The notes beneath the pieces were generated by a model. The model was not told the DNA's origin and made no database searches. It saw only the letters and a list, made by a program, of their open reading frames with translations. From Dyella sp. 2HG41-7 (GTDB lineage: Bacteria > Pseudomonadota > Gammaproteobacteria > Xanthomonadales > Rhodanobacteraceae), in the NCBI RefSeq assembly GCF_021390675.1, contig NZ_JAJEJV010000004.1, positions 3,224,001-3,288,000 on the forward strand: 64,000 nt of DNA. Reading direction: 5' to 3'. A program made the translations under genes and the position numbers. Positions 16,094 through 24,761 of this stretch are shown in pieces. The stretch's first letter is position 1, and each line of letters starts with the position of its first letter.

Positions 16094-16364
16094 CTAGGGT
16101 CTGTTCGCACTATTTGCGTGGCCCGCGCCGGGAGCTGTTTGCGCGCCAGGCAAGGAAGAGCGAGGGAGTGTACGTCCGTACACGACTGAGCGATGACGCC
16201 GGCTGGCGCGCAAACAGACCCGGCCCTTTGGGTTGTCGATGAGTGGCCGCCATGCGGCAGCGCGCGGCTTGGCTTGACGGCCAGTCAAGCCGTCGCCACG
16301 CACTACCACCTGACGGCCACTCATCGACAACGCGGGCCACGCAAATAGTGCGAACAGACCCTAG
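16094..16364. repeat. Foldback element copy A (cloverleaf-like, 271 bp)
   Basis: Perfect 34-bp terminal inverted repeats (16094-16127 and 16331-16364, outer end CTAGGGTCTGTTCGCAC). Inside are two long stem-loops: 16135-16149 with 16203-16217 (15 bp perfect), whose loop contains the hairpin GTGTACG-TC-CGTACAC, and 16232-16249 with 16314-16331 (18 bp perfect), whose loop contains GGCTTGAC-GGCCA-GTCAAGCC at 16271-16291. No coding frame is plausible. It sits between divergent genes and shares layout and loop motifs with copies C and D, but not their stem sequences. Confidence 0.88.
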
Positions 16365-16443
16365 CCCGAGACGCCAGGCGCACTTCGCACGCATGTGGGT
16401 CTTTGCTACTGTCTGAACCCGCTATCCACCTCAGGGGAATCCC

Positions 16444-17388
16444 ATGCGTCTCGGCCAACTTCGTGCGGCACTGGTTTTGACGAGCGCGTTGCTTGCGCTA
16501 CCGGCCATGGCCGATACGACCAAGGCGACGCCCACCTCGAAAGAGCTGATCGCCAAATCCAAGCCGGCCGAATGGCGCACGCCCGACCCGGAAAATCTGC
16601 TCTATATGCAGTTGCCGCAAGGCCGCGTGGTGATCGAATTGGCGCCCGACTTCACGCCATTGCACGCGCAGAACATCCGCACACTGGTGCGCGAACACTA
16701 CTTCGACGGTCTGGCGATCATTCGCGTGCAGGATAATTTTGTTACGCAATGGGGCGACCCCAACGACGATGACAACGGCGACAAAAGCAAGATCAAACCG
16801 CTAGGCACCGCCAAGCCGAAACTTGCGCCCGAATACACGCGCAGCATCGATCCGAAACTGCCTTGGACCGCGCTGCCCGATGGCGATGTGTATGCACCGC
16901 AGGTCGGTTTCAGCGAAGGATTTCCGGTCGCGCGCGATCCGGCCAAGGGTCGTGAGTGGCTGGTGCATTGCTACGGCATGGTGGGCGTCGCGCGCGATGT
17001 GGCGCCTGACAGCGGCAGCGGCAGTTCGCTTTATACGGTGATCGGTCAGGCGCCGCGCCAGATCGATCGCAATCTCGCCATTGCCGGTCGCGTGATCGAA
17101 GGCATGCCTTATCTTTCCGCGTTGCCGCGCGGCACCGGACCACTGGGTTTCTACACGCAAGCGGCGCAACGTACGCCGATTCTGTCGGTCAAAGTGGCCG
17201 CCGATCTGCCCGCCTCGCAACGCGAAAATCTGCAGGTCTTGCGCACCGACAGCGCCACGTTCGCGGCGATCGTCGAGGCCAAGCGCAATCGTCGCGATGC
17301 GTTCTACACGCTGCCTGCCGGCAAGATCGGACTCTGCAGTATCGATGTTCCCGTGCGCACGGAAACATCGGCCGAAGCGAAACACTAA
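16444..17388 (+). CDS. Periplasmic cyclophilin-type peptidyl-prolyl isomerase
   Basis: A 314-residue protein with a signal peptide cut near LPAMADTT. The cyclophilin fold is seen in LLYMQLPQGRVVIELAPDFTPLHAQNIRTLVREHYFDG, then IRVQDNFVTQWGDP, and after an insert GMVGVARDVAPDSGSGSSLYTVIGQAPRQIDR. It is longer than typical PpiA (about 190 residues) through insertions and a C-terminal extension. It probably assists folding of envelope proteins. The gene follows foldback copy A and appears monocistronic. Confidence 0.88.
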   Translation: MRLGQLRAALVLTSALLALPAMADTTKATPTSKELIAKSKPAEWRTPDPENLLYMQLPQGRVVIELAPDFTPLHAQNIRTLVREHYFDGLAIIRVQDNFVTQWGDPNDDDNGDKSKIKPLGTAKPKLAPEYTRSIDPKLPWTALPDGDVYAPQVGFSEGFPVARDPAKGREWLVHCYGMVGVARDVAPDSGSGSSLYTVIGQAPRQIDRNLAIAGRVIEGMPYLSALPRGTGPLGFYTQAAQRTPILSVKVAADLPASQRENLQVLRTDSATFAAIVEAKRNRRDAFYTLPAGKIGLCSIDVPVRTETSAEAKH

Positions 17389-17539
17389 ATTTGGGGCTTT
17401 TCCTGCGTTGAACGGCCAGCAGATGAATCCGTGCTAAGCATCGGCGCTCAATTACACAAATTCTTCGCCTTGACCATAGTTTCCTGAATAACTGCGCGAG
17501 GCAGCGCGCAAACTCATTCAGCAGCGAAGGCGGAATGTC

Positions 17540-19675
17540 ATGAAGCGCAGCCGAAAAGTACTGATTGGCATCACTGGCGTCGTGTTGGCGCTGGTCGTTG
17601 CGTTGGTGCTGTTCATTGCGCTGTTCGATTGGAATCGGTTGCGTCCGCTGATCAACGACAAGGTCAGCGCGGCGATTGGCCGGCCCTTCGTGATCGAGGG
17701 CAATTTGACCGCGGCATGGCAGCGCGAGCCTTCCGAACCAGGATGGCGTGCCATCGTTCCGTGGCCGACGTTCACCGCCAACGACATCCATATCGACAAT
17801 CCGTCGTGGACCAAGCAGCCGCAATTCGTTCGACTCGATGCGTTGCGCTTGCGAATCTCGCCGCTTCCGCTGCTGATTCATCACATCTATCTGCCTTTCG
17901 TGCAGTTGGTCGGACCGCACCTGGATCTGGAGCGCGACAACAAAGGCGAAGCCAATTGGGAGCTCACGCTTCCGCAAAGCTCGACGCCATCGCCGTGGTC
18001 GTTCACGCTGGGCACAATCCAATTCGACAAAGGCGATATCGCGCTGGACGATGCGAAGACGCGCCTGAAGTTGCACGTCGACATCACGCCGTTGCAGCAA
18101 GCCATTCCGTATGACCAGATCGTGTCGCAAGCGACCAACGACGCGCGCGCAGACGTCGGCCACGACGTAGGCAAAAGTGTGGACGCCACCAAGACCCATC
18201 CGGATGCCTCCAGCAACGCGGAGCGCACAAGCTATCAATTCTCCTGGACGACCGACGGCAGTTATCAAGGCGCAGCCGTAACCGGCACCGGCAAAACCGG
18301 CGCGGTGCTCGCGCTACAGCAGACCGATGTGCCCTTCCCCGTGCAGGCGCGCATGCATATCGGTGACAGCAAGATCGCGCTGGTCGGTACGCTTACCGAC
18401 CCCACGCATCTGGGCGCTTTGAATTTGCGCGTGTGGTTCGCCGGCACGAGCATGGCGAAGCTGTATCCCATCATCGGCATTACCTTGCCCGAAACGCCGC
18501 CGTATGCGACCGAAGGTCATTTGACGGCAGAATTGCACGCACACGGCAGCCACTTCAGTTACAACGATTTCAAAGGCCGCGTCGGCGAAAGCGACGTCGG
18601 TGGCAATTTGCAGGTCATCACCGGCGGCGCGCGGCCCAAGCTCAGCGGCGACGTGCATTCGAAATTGCTGCGCTTTGTGGATCTTGCGCCGCTTATCGGC
18701 GCAGACACCAAGGCGCAAAAACAACAGCGCGGCGACACCACAGCGCAACCTACGGACAAGGCGTTGCCCGTCGAGCAATTCCGCACCGATCGCCTGCGCA
18801 CGATGGATGCGGACGTGACTTTCGACGCCGCGCATATCGAGCATCCCAGCTCCATGCCGATCGATGCGCTGAGCACCCATGTGCTGCTCGACGACGGTTC
18901 GCTGAAACTCGATCCGCTGCATTTGGATGTGGCCGGCGGCACGATCAACGGACGTCTGCGCGTGGACGGCAATGCGCAACCCATGCATACCGCGATGGAT
19001 TTGCGTGCGCGCCATCTGCGCCTGAAGCAGCTATTCCCTACCGTCCAAACGATGCAAAACAGCTTCGGTGAAATCAACGGCGATATTGCGTTGAACGCCA
19101 CCGGCAATTCCGTGGCGGCGTTGATGGGTAGCGCGAATGGCGAATTGAAGTTGCTGATGAACGATGGCGCCATCAGCAAAACCTTACTGGAAGCAGCCGG
19201 TTTGAATGTCGCCAATGTCGTGGTCGAAAAGCTGTTCGGCGACAAGACGGTGCATATCAATTGCGCGGCCGCGGATTTGGCCGGAACGAACGGTCTGTTC
19301 AACAGCAGACTGTTCGTGCTGGATACCGCCGATGCCACCGTGGACGTCGACGGCACCATCAACTTCGCCGACGAAAAACTCGACCTCGACGTCGTACCGC
19401 ATACGAAGGGTTTGCGCATCTTTTCGCTGCGCACGCCGCTGTACGTGAAAGGTACCTTCAAGAAACCCGATGTCGGCTTGCATCCGGGCCCGCTGATTTT
19501 GCGTGGCGGTGGCGCTGTGGCGCTTGCCGTTGTCGCGGCCCCGGCTGCGGCCTTGCTTGCCGTGATCGTGCCCAGTCGCGGGGATCAGACCAATACCTGT
19601 CAAACGGTGCTGACGCAGCTGCATAACGAACCTCCGCCGACAGCGCCGAAAAAACCAAGCGCAAAGACCAAATAA
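17540..19675 (+). CDS. AsmA family protein
   Basis: A 711-residue inner-membrane-anchored periplasmic protein. One N-terminal TM (LIGITGVVLALVVALVLFIALFDWN) leads into the AsmA N-terminal domain (RLRPLINDKVSAAIGRPFVIEGNL). The C-terminal AsmA-2 domain is marked by LNATGNSVAALMGSANGELKLLMNDGAI and FNSRLFVLDTADATVDVDGTINF. AsmA-like proteins form beta-rich bridges and take part in phospholipid transport to the outer membrane. The last ~60 residues contain a Gly/Ala stretch and CQT. It is monocistronic, about 150 bases after the cyclophilin gene. Confidence 0.9.
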   Translation: MKRSRKVLIGITGVVLALVVALVLFIALFDWNRLRPLINDKVSAAIGRPFVIEGNLTAAWQREPSEPGWRAIVPWPTFTANDIHIDNPSWTKQPQFVRLDALRLRISPLPLLIHHIYLPFVQLVGPHLDLERDNKGEANWELTLPQSSTPSPWSFTLGTIQFDKGDIALDDAKTRLKLHVDITPLQQAIPYDQIVSQATNDARADVGHDVGKSVDATKTHPDASSNAERTSYQFSWTTDGSYQGAAVTGTGKTGAVLALQQTDVPFPVQARMHIGDSKIALVGTLTDPTHLGALNLRVWFAGTSMAKLYPIIGITLPETPPYATEGHLTAELHAHGSHFSYNDFKGRVGESDVGGNLQVITGGARPKLSGDVHSKLLRFVDLAPLIGADTKAQKQQRGDTTAQPTDKALPVEQFRTDRLRTMDADVTFDAAHIEHPSSMPIDALSTHVLLDDGSLKLDPLHLDVAGGTINGRLRVDGNAQPMHTAMDLRARHLRLKQLFPTVQTMQNSFGEINGDIALNATGNSVAALMGSANGELKLLMNDGAISKTLLEAAGLNVANVVVEKLFGDKTVHINCAAADLAGTNGLFNSRLFVLDTADATVDVDGTINFADEKLDLDVVPHTKGLRIFSLRTPLYVKGTFKKPDVGLHPGPLILRGGGAVALAVVAAPAAALLAVIVPSRGDQTNTCQTVLTQLHNEPPPTAPKKPSAKTK

Positions 19676-19795
19676 CCGATAGCGGCTTGGGTCGCCTTTG
19701 CGTCATGGGCGCATAGCCCTACAAATCCTTCCGCTCAAAAGCAGCGCCCGCCTCGGCTAGAATGAGCGACCGTTCCCCGCACGTGCTCGCTCCCC

Positions 19796-20722
19796 ATGCA
19801 GCCTGTCATCAAGGCCCGCCTGCAAATTCATTTCTGCGTACTGCTGTGGGGCTTTACCGCCATTCTCGGCAAGCTGATCACGCTGCCCGCCATCGCGTTG
19901 GTATGGTGGCGCATGTTGTTGGTGGCGGGCGCGTTGCTCTTGATGCCGAAAGTGTGGCGCGATTTGCGCGCCATGCCGAGAAAGCTGCTGCTCTCGTATG
20001 CCGGCATCGGCGTGCTGGTGTCCATACACTGGCTAACGTTTTATGCGTCGATCAAGCTCGCGAACGCCTCGGTAGGTGCGACATGCATTGCGCTGGGGCC
20101 GGCGTTTTTGGCGTTTGTGGAGCCGTGGGTCGCACGACGCCGTTTCGATCCGCGCGAACTGTTGATCGCCATCGCCGTGGTTCCAGGCGTGGCGATGGTT
20201 GCGGGCGGCGTGCCGGGCCATATGCGCATCGGCATTGCGGTGGGTGTGGTTTCGGCACTTTTCGTAGCGTTGTTCGGCGCGTTCAACAAACGCATGGTCG
20301 ATCATGCCGATCCATTGACGGTGACCTGCATCGAACTGGGCACCGGCGCCGTGTTTCTCACCGTGATGGCGCCTTTGCTGCCGCACACCGGCCCTGCGTT
20401 TCCCATTCCGAACCTGCGCGACGCGGCCTTGCTGCTTACGTTGTCGTTCGCTTGCACATTGTTGCCGTTTTCGCTGGTGCTGGTGGCATTGAGGCACGTC
20501 AGCGCTTTCGCCATGCAGATGATCACCAATCTCGAACCCGTCTATGCGATCGTGCTGGCCATGCTGTTCCTGAGCGAACAACGCCAATTGGATGGTTGGT
20601 TTTACGCAGGCGTGGCCGTGATTCTTGCTGCGGTGTTCGCGCATCCGTTGCTGCATCGAAAGGACCGGATTTCGGTGCAGCCGGAATTGCTCGGCACCGC
20701 CGAAAGCCACAACCTCGATTGA
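19796..20722 (+). CDS. EamA/DMT family transporter
   Basis: A 308-residue protein with about ten membrane helices in two EamA repeats: FCVLLWGFTAILGKL to VEPWVARRRF and GVVSALFVALFGAFNKRM to FLSEQRQLDGWFYAGVAVIL. The closing motif NLEPVYAIVLAMLFLSE is typical. Family members export metabolites such as amino acids; the substrate cannot be inferred. The frame at 19762 also opens but the protein begins naturally at ATG 19796. A TAGAAT at 19758-19763 could serve as its -10 element. Confidence 0.9.
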   Translation: MQPVIKARLQIHFCVLLWGFTAILGKLITLPAIALVWWRMLLVAGALLLMPKVWRDLRAMPRKLLLSYAGIGVLVSIHWLTFYASIKLANASVGATCIALGPAFLAFVEPWVARRRFDPRELLIAIAVVPGVAMVAGGVPGHMRIGIAVGVVSALFVALFGAFNKRMVDHADPLTVTCIELGTGAVFLTVMAPLLPHTGPAFPIPNLRDAALLLTLSFACTLLPFSLVLVALRHVSAFAMQMITNLEPVYAIVLAMLFLSEQRQLDGWFYAGVAVILAAVFAHPLLHRKDRISVQPELLGTAESHNLD

Positions 20723-20800
20723 TCACGGCCAGTTATCGCTGCACACGCTGATTTGGCATATAGTCGATTGGCTGCATCGGACGCCTCGGCGGAGATCACC

Positions 20801-21442
20801 ATGAAAATCGTGCTATTTGGTGCGACCGGCCATATCGGCGGCGCCATCCTTGACGAAGCGCTTGCGCGCGGTCATGACGTAACCGCCGTGGTACGCGACC
20901 CTTCGCGACTCACCAAACACCACGCGCATCTGCATGTCGTGACCGGCGACGTAGCGCAACCCAATACGTGGGCCGCTGCAGCCAAAGGCGCGGACGCGGT
21001 CATCGCTAGTCTTTCCGCACGCCGAAGCGGCAACCCGAATGACATCGCGGCGGCTGCGAAAACCTTGCTCGATTCGTTACCTGCCGCAAACGTGAAGCGG
21101 CTGCTGTGGGTCGGCGGCGCAGGAAGCCTGGACGTAGCGCCTGGCGTACGCGTAATCGACGACCCACACTTCCCCACCGCATGGAAGCCGGAAGCGGAGG
21201 CGCAGGCAAAGGCACTGGACGTGTTCCGCGCAAGCAAGGCCGATATCGATTGGACGTACATCAGCCCCGCCGCCCTGATCGAAGATGGCGCACGCACCGG
21301 CCAGTACCGCGTCGGCGGCGACACCCTGCTGACAGACTCCAACGGCGTCAGCCGTATCACCGTGCCCGACTATGCGGTGGCCCTGCTCGACCGCCTCGAT
21401 AAGCACGACGCACTGCGCCGGCGCATCACCGTCGCGTATTGA
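20801..21442 (+). CDS. NAD(P)-binding atypical SDR (NmrA/YwnB-like)
   Basis: A 213-residue Rossmann-fold protein with MKIVLFGATGHIGGAILDEAL (GxxGxxG dinucleotide site) at the N-terminus and the later WTYISPAALIEDGARTGQYRVGGDTLL, typical of the atypical short-chain dehydrogenase group that includes flavin reductase/NmrA-like proteins. The active Tyr-x3-Lys motif is not evident, as usual for this group. GGAG lies seven bases before the ATG at 20801. It is followed after 57 bases by rlmJ, with no sign of shared function. Confidence 0.87.
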   Translation: MKIVLFGATGHIGGAILDEALARGHDVTAVVRDPSRLTKHHAHLHVVTGDVAQPNTWAAAAKGADAVIASLSARRSGNPNDIAAAAKTLLDSLPAANVKRLLWVGGAGSLDVAPGVRVIDDPHFPTAWKPEAEAQAKALDVFRASKADIDWTYISPAALIEDGARTGQYRVGGDTLLTDSNGVSRITVPDYAVALLDRLDKHDALRRRITVAY

Positions 21443-21499
21443 TGACGTGGCGGCGGCAGACTGGGACGTATACTGAGCCATCCCAGCCCGCCGACCGCC

Positions 21500-22429
21500 A
21501 TGAATTATCGCCACGCCTATCACGCAGGCAATTTCGCCGACGTACTCAAACACAGCGTGCTGTTTGCGCTGATCCAGGCGCTGCAGGCGAAAGACACGCC
21601 GTTCGCCCTGATCGATACGCATGCCGGCAGCGGTTGCTACGCGCTCGACAGCGAAGAAGCTGGCAAAACCGGCGAATACCGCGACGGCATCGCGCGCCTG
21701 CTGTTTCCGGATTTGAAGCGTACGCAACAAACCACCCTGCCGCCGCTGCTGCGCCATTGGCTGGATGCGATTCTTGCCGTGCCGGGCAACGAGCATGGTT
21801 TGAAGGTGTATCCAGGTTCACCGCTGCAAGCCGCGCGCGCGATGCGCGCCACGGACAGCGCGCAATTGTGCGAATTGCATCCGGAAGAAGTCTCGCGCTT
21901 GCGGGATCTGTTCCATCACGATCACCGCGTGCATGTCCATCATCGCAATGGTTATGAAGCGCTGAAGGCTCTGCTTCCGCCGAAGGAAAAGCGTGGCCTG
22001 GTATTGATCGATCCGCCGTTCGAAGCGCAAGAAGCGGAGTTCCGTTTGATCGAATCCGCATTGAAGTCGGCGCTTCAGCGCTGGCCGACCGGCATTTACG
22101 CGATCTGGTATCCGATCAAACAGCGCAGCATGGTGCAACCGTTTTTGCGCTGGACCCAGCACTGCGGTGCGCGCCGCGTATTGCGCGCGGAATTGATGGT
22201 GTATCCGGACGACTCTCCGCTGCGCTTGAACGGCTCGGGCATGGTCGTTCTCAATGCGCCCTGGAATCTGGATCAGGTATTGCGCGAACCCTTGCAGGTC
22301 ATCGCGCGCTTGCTTTCGCAAGAACGCTCGGCGGAATGGCGTCTGGATTGGTTGGTGCAGGACAACGATGCGCAAACCTCACAAACGCATCACGCAAAGC
22401 CGCTTCCGCGCTCGGGCCGCCCCCGTTAA
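21500..22429 (+). CDS. rlmJ: 23S rRNA (adenine(2030)-N6)-methyltransferase RlmJ
   Basis: A 309-residue SAM-dependent methyltransferase. Diagnostic motifs are MNYRHAYHAGNFADVLKH at the start, IDTHAGSGCYAL (SAM site), and LVLIDPPFEAQEAEF (the catalytic DPPF of N6-adenine methylases), all in the usual order and length. RlmJ modifies A2030 of 23S rRNA in ribosome assembly. A TATACT about 25 bases before the ATG could be its -10 box. Confidence 0.95.
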   Translation: MNYRHAYHAGNFADVLKHSVLFALIQALQAKDTPFALIDTHAGSGCYALDSEEAGKTGEYRDGIARLLFPDLKRTQQTTLPPLLRHWLDAILAVPGNEHGLKVYPGSPLQAARAMRATDSAQLCELHPEEVSRLRDLFHHDHRVHVHHRNGYEALKALLPPKEKRGLVLIDPPFEAQEAEFRLIESALKSALQRWPTGIYAIWYPIKQRSMVQPFLRWTQHCGARRVLRAELMVYPDDSPLRLNGSGMVVLNAPWNLDQVLREPLQVIARLLSQERSAEWRLDWLVQDNDAQTSQTHHAKPLPRSGRPR

Positions 22430-22472
22430 GCTCGAACCTGACCGTCGCTCGATTCGCCGCAAGGAAATCGTC

Positions 22473-22979
22473 ATGAACACTCGATTGTGCGTTCGCTGGT
22501 TCGCGCCGTTGTCTTTGCTGCTGTTGACCGCGTGCGCGCCCGCGCCGATCTACAAAGTCACGTCCACCACGGTGACGGCGATACCGATGCAAGTGGCGCA
22601 TTCGCCCGACCAATACGCGAAGGGCGATGTGATCTGGGGCGGCAGCGTGGTCAACGTGCGCAATTTCCCCGATCACACGGAAATGGAAATTCTGGCGTAT
22701 CCGCTGGATTCCTCGCAGCGCCCGCAGCCAAATGCGCAAGGTATCGGTCGTTTTATCGCGATTTTTCCGGGCTATCTCGAAGCCTTCAATTATCCGAACG
22801 GTGGATTGGTCACGGTGAGCGGACAAATCAGCGGCAATCGTACGGGTGCGGTGGATCAGGCGTCATACGTGTACCCGGAGGTCACGGTGGCGCAATCGCA
22901 CCAGTGGACATCCGCCGAGCTGCGCCAAGGGCATCCCAACGTTAGCTTTGGCGTGGGTGTGGGTGTCGGGATTCATTGA
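22473..22979 (+). CDS. Slp-family outer-membrane lipoprotein
   Basis: A 168-residue lipoprotein. The signal ends in the lipobox LLTACA, with Cys near residue 20. The Slp fold is recognisable from GDVIWGGSVVNVRNFPDHTEMEILAYPLDSSQRPQ and GRFIAIFPGYLEAFNYPNGGLVTVSGQISG. Slp proteins are starvation- or acid-inducible envelope lipoproteins of unclear biochemical role. ATG 22473 is chosen for the AAGGA upstream and the signal peptide. It lies 43 bases after rlmJ and 24 bases before a CDF transporter gene, possibly in one transcript. Confidence 0.9.
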   Translation: MNTRLCVRWFAPLSLLLLTACAPAPIYKVTSTTVTAIPMQVAHSPDQYAKGDVIWGGSVVNVRNFPDHTEMEILAYPLDSSQRPQPNAQGIGRFIAIFPGYLEAFNYPNGGLVTVSGQISGNRTGAVDQASYVYPEVTVAQSHQWTSAELRQGHPNVSFGVGVGVGIH

Positions 22980-23003
22980 CCGTACTTCGCGCAGGGGGCG
23001 CTT

Positions 23004-23912
23004 ATGTCCGGACACGGCAATTCGCTTAGAGCAATCCTGCTTGCGTTAGGCGCCAATTTCGCGATCTTCGTCGCCAAATTGATCGCCGCAGTCGTCACCG
23101 GCTCCGGCGCGATGCTTGCCGAAGCCGTGCACTCGCTGGCCGATTGCGGCAATCAAGGCTTGTTGTTGCTCGGCATACGGCAATCGAAAAGACCGCCGTC
23201 CGACGAATACCCGCTGGGCTGGGGACGCGCGCTGTATTTCTGGTCGTTCGTGGTGGCCGTGCTGTTGTTTGCGGTGGGCGGACTGTTTTCGATTTACGAA
23301 GGCACGCACAAGCTGGCGCAACCCGAGCCGCTACGCTGGCCGTGGGTGGCGCTCGGCGTGCTGTTGTTCGGCATCGTGATGGAAAGCATTTCCATGCACG
23401 GCTGCCTGCGCGAAGTGAATCAAGCGCGCGGCGAACAAAGTTTGTGGCGCTGGTTTCGCGAAACGCGTTCGAGCGAATTGCTGGTGATTTTCGGCGAAGA
23501 CCTCGCTGCCCTGCTCGGCCTGTGTTTGGCCGCGCTCGCCATCGGCGCCACCATGCTTACCGGCAATCTGCTGTTCGATGCGCTAGGCACCATCGCCATC
23601 GGCGTGCTGCTGGTCGCCGTCGCCATCGCGCTGTCGATCGAAGTGAAGGCCTTGTTGATTGGCCAAGGTGTGGAGCCCCGCCGCCGCGCGGAGCTGCTGA
23701 CGTTTCTGCACGGCCGCGCCGAAATTGCCGAAGTCTTGAACTTGATTACGTTACAAATGGGCCCGGACGTGATGGTGGCGATCAAGGCCCGCATGACGCC
23801 CACACCCGACAACCTCAGCCTGATCGAGGCCATCAACACGGTGGAGCAGGACATGAAGGCACAGTTCGCGGATGTGCGCTGGAGCTTTTTCGAGCCCGAT
23901 GTAAGCGATTAG
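23004..23912 (+). CDS. Cation diffusion facilitator (CDF) family transporter
   Basis: A 302-residue membrane protein. TM helices include LLALGANFAIFVAKLIAAVVTGSGAMLAEAVHSLADCGNQGLLLLG, where the D-x3-D-like metal site of CDF proteins is present as H-x3-D (HSLAD), and a C-terminal cytosolic domain with EVLNLITLQMGPDVMVAIKARM. Such proteins export divalent cations (Zn, Fe, Mn, Co) by proton exchange; the subgroup with a GWGRALYFWSF loop is often annotated as a cation transporter of unknown specificity. The metal is not predictable here. Confidence 0.88.
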   Translation: MSGHGNSLRAILLALGANFAIFVAKLIAAVVTGSGAMLAEAVHSLADCGNQGLLLLGIRQSKRPPSDEYPLGWGRALYFWSFVVAVLLFAVGGLFSIYEGTHKLAQPEPLRWPWVALGVLLFGIVMESISMHGCLREVNQARGEQSLWRWFRETRSSELLVIFGEDLAALLGLCLAALAIGATMLTGNLLFDALGTIAIGVLLVAVAIALSIEVKALLIGQGVEPRRRAELLTFLHGRAEIAEVLNLITLQMGPDVMVAIKARMTPTPDNLSLIEAINTVEQDMKAQFADVRWSFFEPDVSD

Positions 23913-24041
23913 CCGGCCGCGCAGCCTTGTTGCGACGCGCCATATATTAGGAGCTAGATACTATTTTCTGTCACGGATGGCGTCGATTCGGCCCCAATAT
24001 TTGCCGCCCATTAATGTTGCATAGCAAAAATACGCTATAGT

Positions 24042-24656
24042 ATGGTTATGACGACGACCACCGCACGCGACTTCGACAACTACCGTTACGCCGAGCTGCC
24101 GGCTCGCACCCGCGAGCGATTCGCTCCCGCAGCGGTTTCGAGCACGCCCCGCGGCGAAGCGGTCCGCACCGCTGACGGACGCGAACTGGTCTTGCGCACG
24201 ATCGAGCCCGGCGACGTCAACGCAATACAGCGCTGCTTCAAGCGGCTTTCGCCGCAGGATGTACGCCGCCGCTTTATGCATGCAATGTCCGAGTTACCAA
24301 TGGCGATGGCGCAGCGCTTGTGCCGCATCGATCCTGAAGTGGAAGCCGCTTTCGTGCTGATCGATGAAAACGTGCAACCCGCCGAGCTGCGTGGCGTGGG
24401 TCGCATCTTCGTCGATATTCCCAGCAACACGGCGGAATTTTCGGTGCTGGTGGAGCTGGAATGGACCCGTATCGGTCTTGGCGCCATGCTGATGCAGCGA
24501 CTGGTCGACGAATGTCGTCGCCGTGGCGTCGGCGAGCTTTGGGGCTACGTGCTGATGGAAAATCGCCCGATGCTCGACCTCTGCAAAGAGCTGGGCTTCG
24601 TCGCCAAAATGGTGCCTGGCGAAGCGTCCTTGGCGCAGATCAGCCTGAAGCTTTGA
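24042..24656 (+). CDS. GNAT family N-acetyltransferase
   Basis: A 204-residue protein with a GNAT domain: VLRTIEPGDVNAIQRCFKRLSPQDVRRRFMHAM, then FSVLVELEWTRIGLGAMLMQRLVDECRRRGVGELWGYVLMENRPM (acetyl-CoA pyrophosphate loop GLGAML). It resembles the acetyltransferase domain attached to acyl-CoA synthetases or acting alone on proteins, but here it stands alone. No ribosome binding site precedes either ATG (24042 or 24048), and TATAGT directly abuts the first. This would fit a leaderless mRNA beginning at 24048. Confidence 0.85.
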   Translation: MVMTTTTARDFDNYRYAELPARTRERFAPAAVSSTPRGEAVRTADGRELVLRTIEPGDVNAIQRCFKRLSPQDVRRRFMHAMSELPMAMAQRLCRIDPEVEAAFVLIDENVQPAELRGVGRIFVDIPSNTAEFSVLVELEWTRIGLGAMLMQRLVDECRRRGVGELWGYVLMENRPMLDLCKELGFVAKMVPGEASLAQISLKL

Positions 24657-24761
24657 CCAAAGCGAGCCGGCCCTCAGTGGCCGCCGCCTGATCGCAACGC
24701 GTTACACTTGCGCGTTCCATTGACGCGGCATACGGGTCGCGTCGCTCACGCAGCGCGCCCC

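Noticed and set aside
16094-16394. Short ORFs inside foldback copy A and its relatives
   Set aside because: They are composed of inverted-repeat sequence on both strands and have no ribosome binding site or family resemblance.
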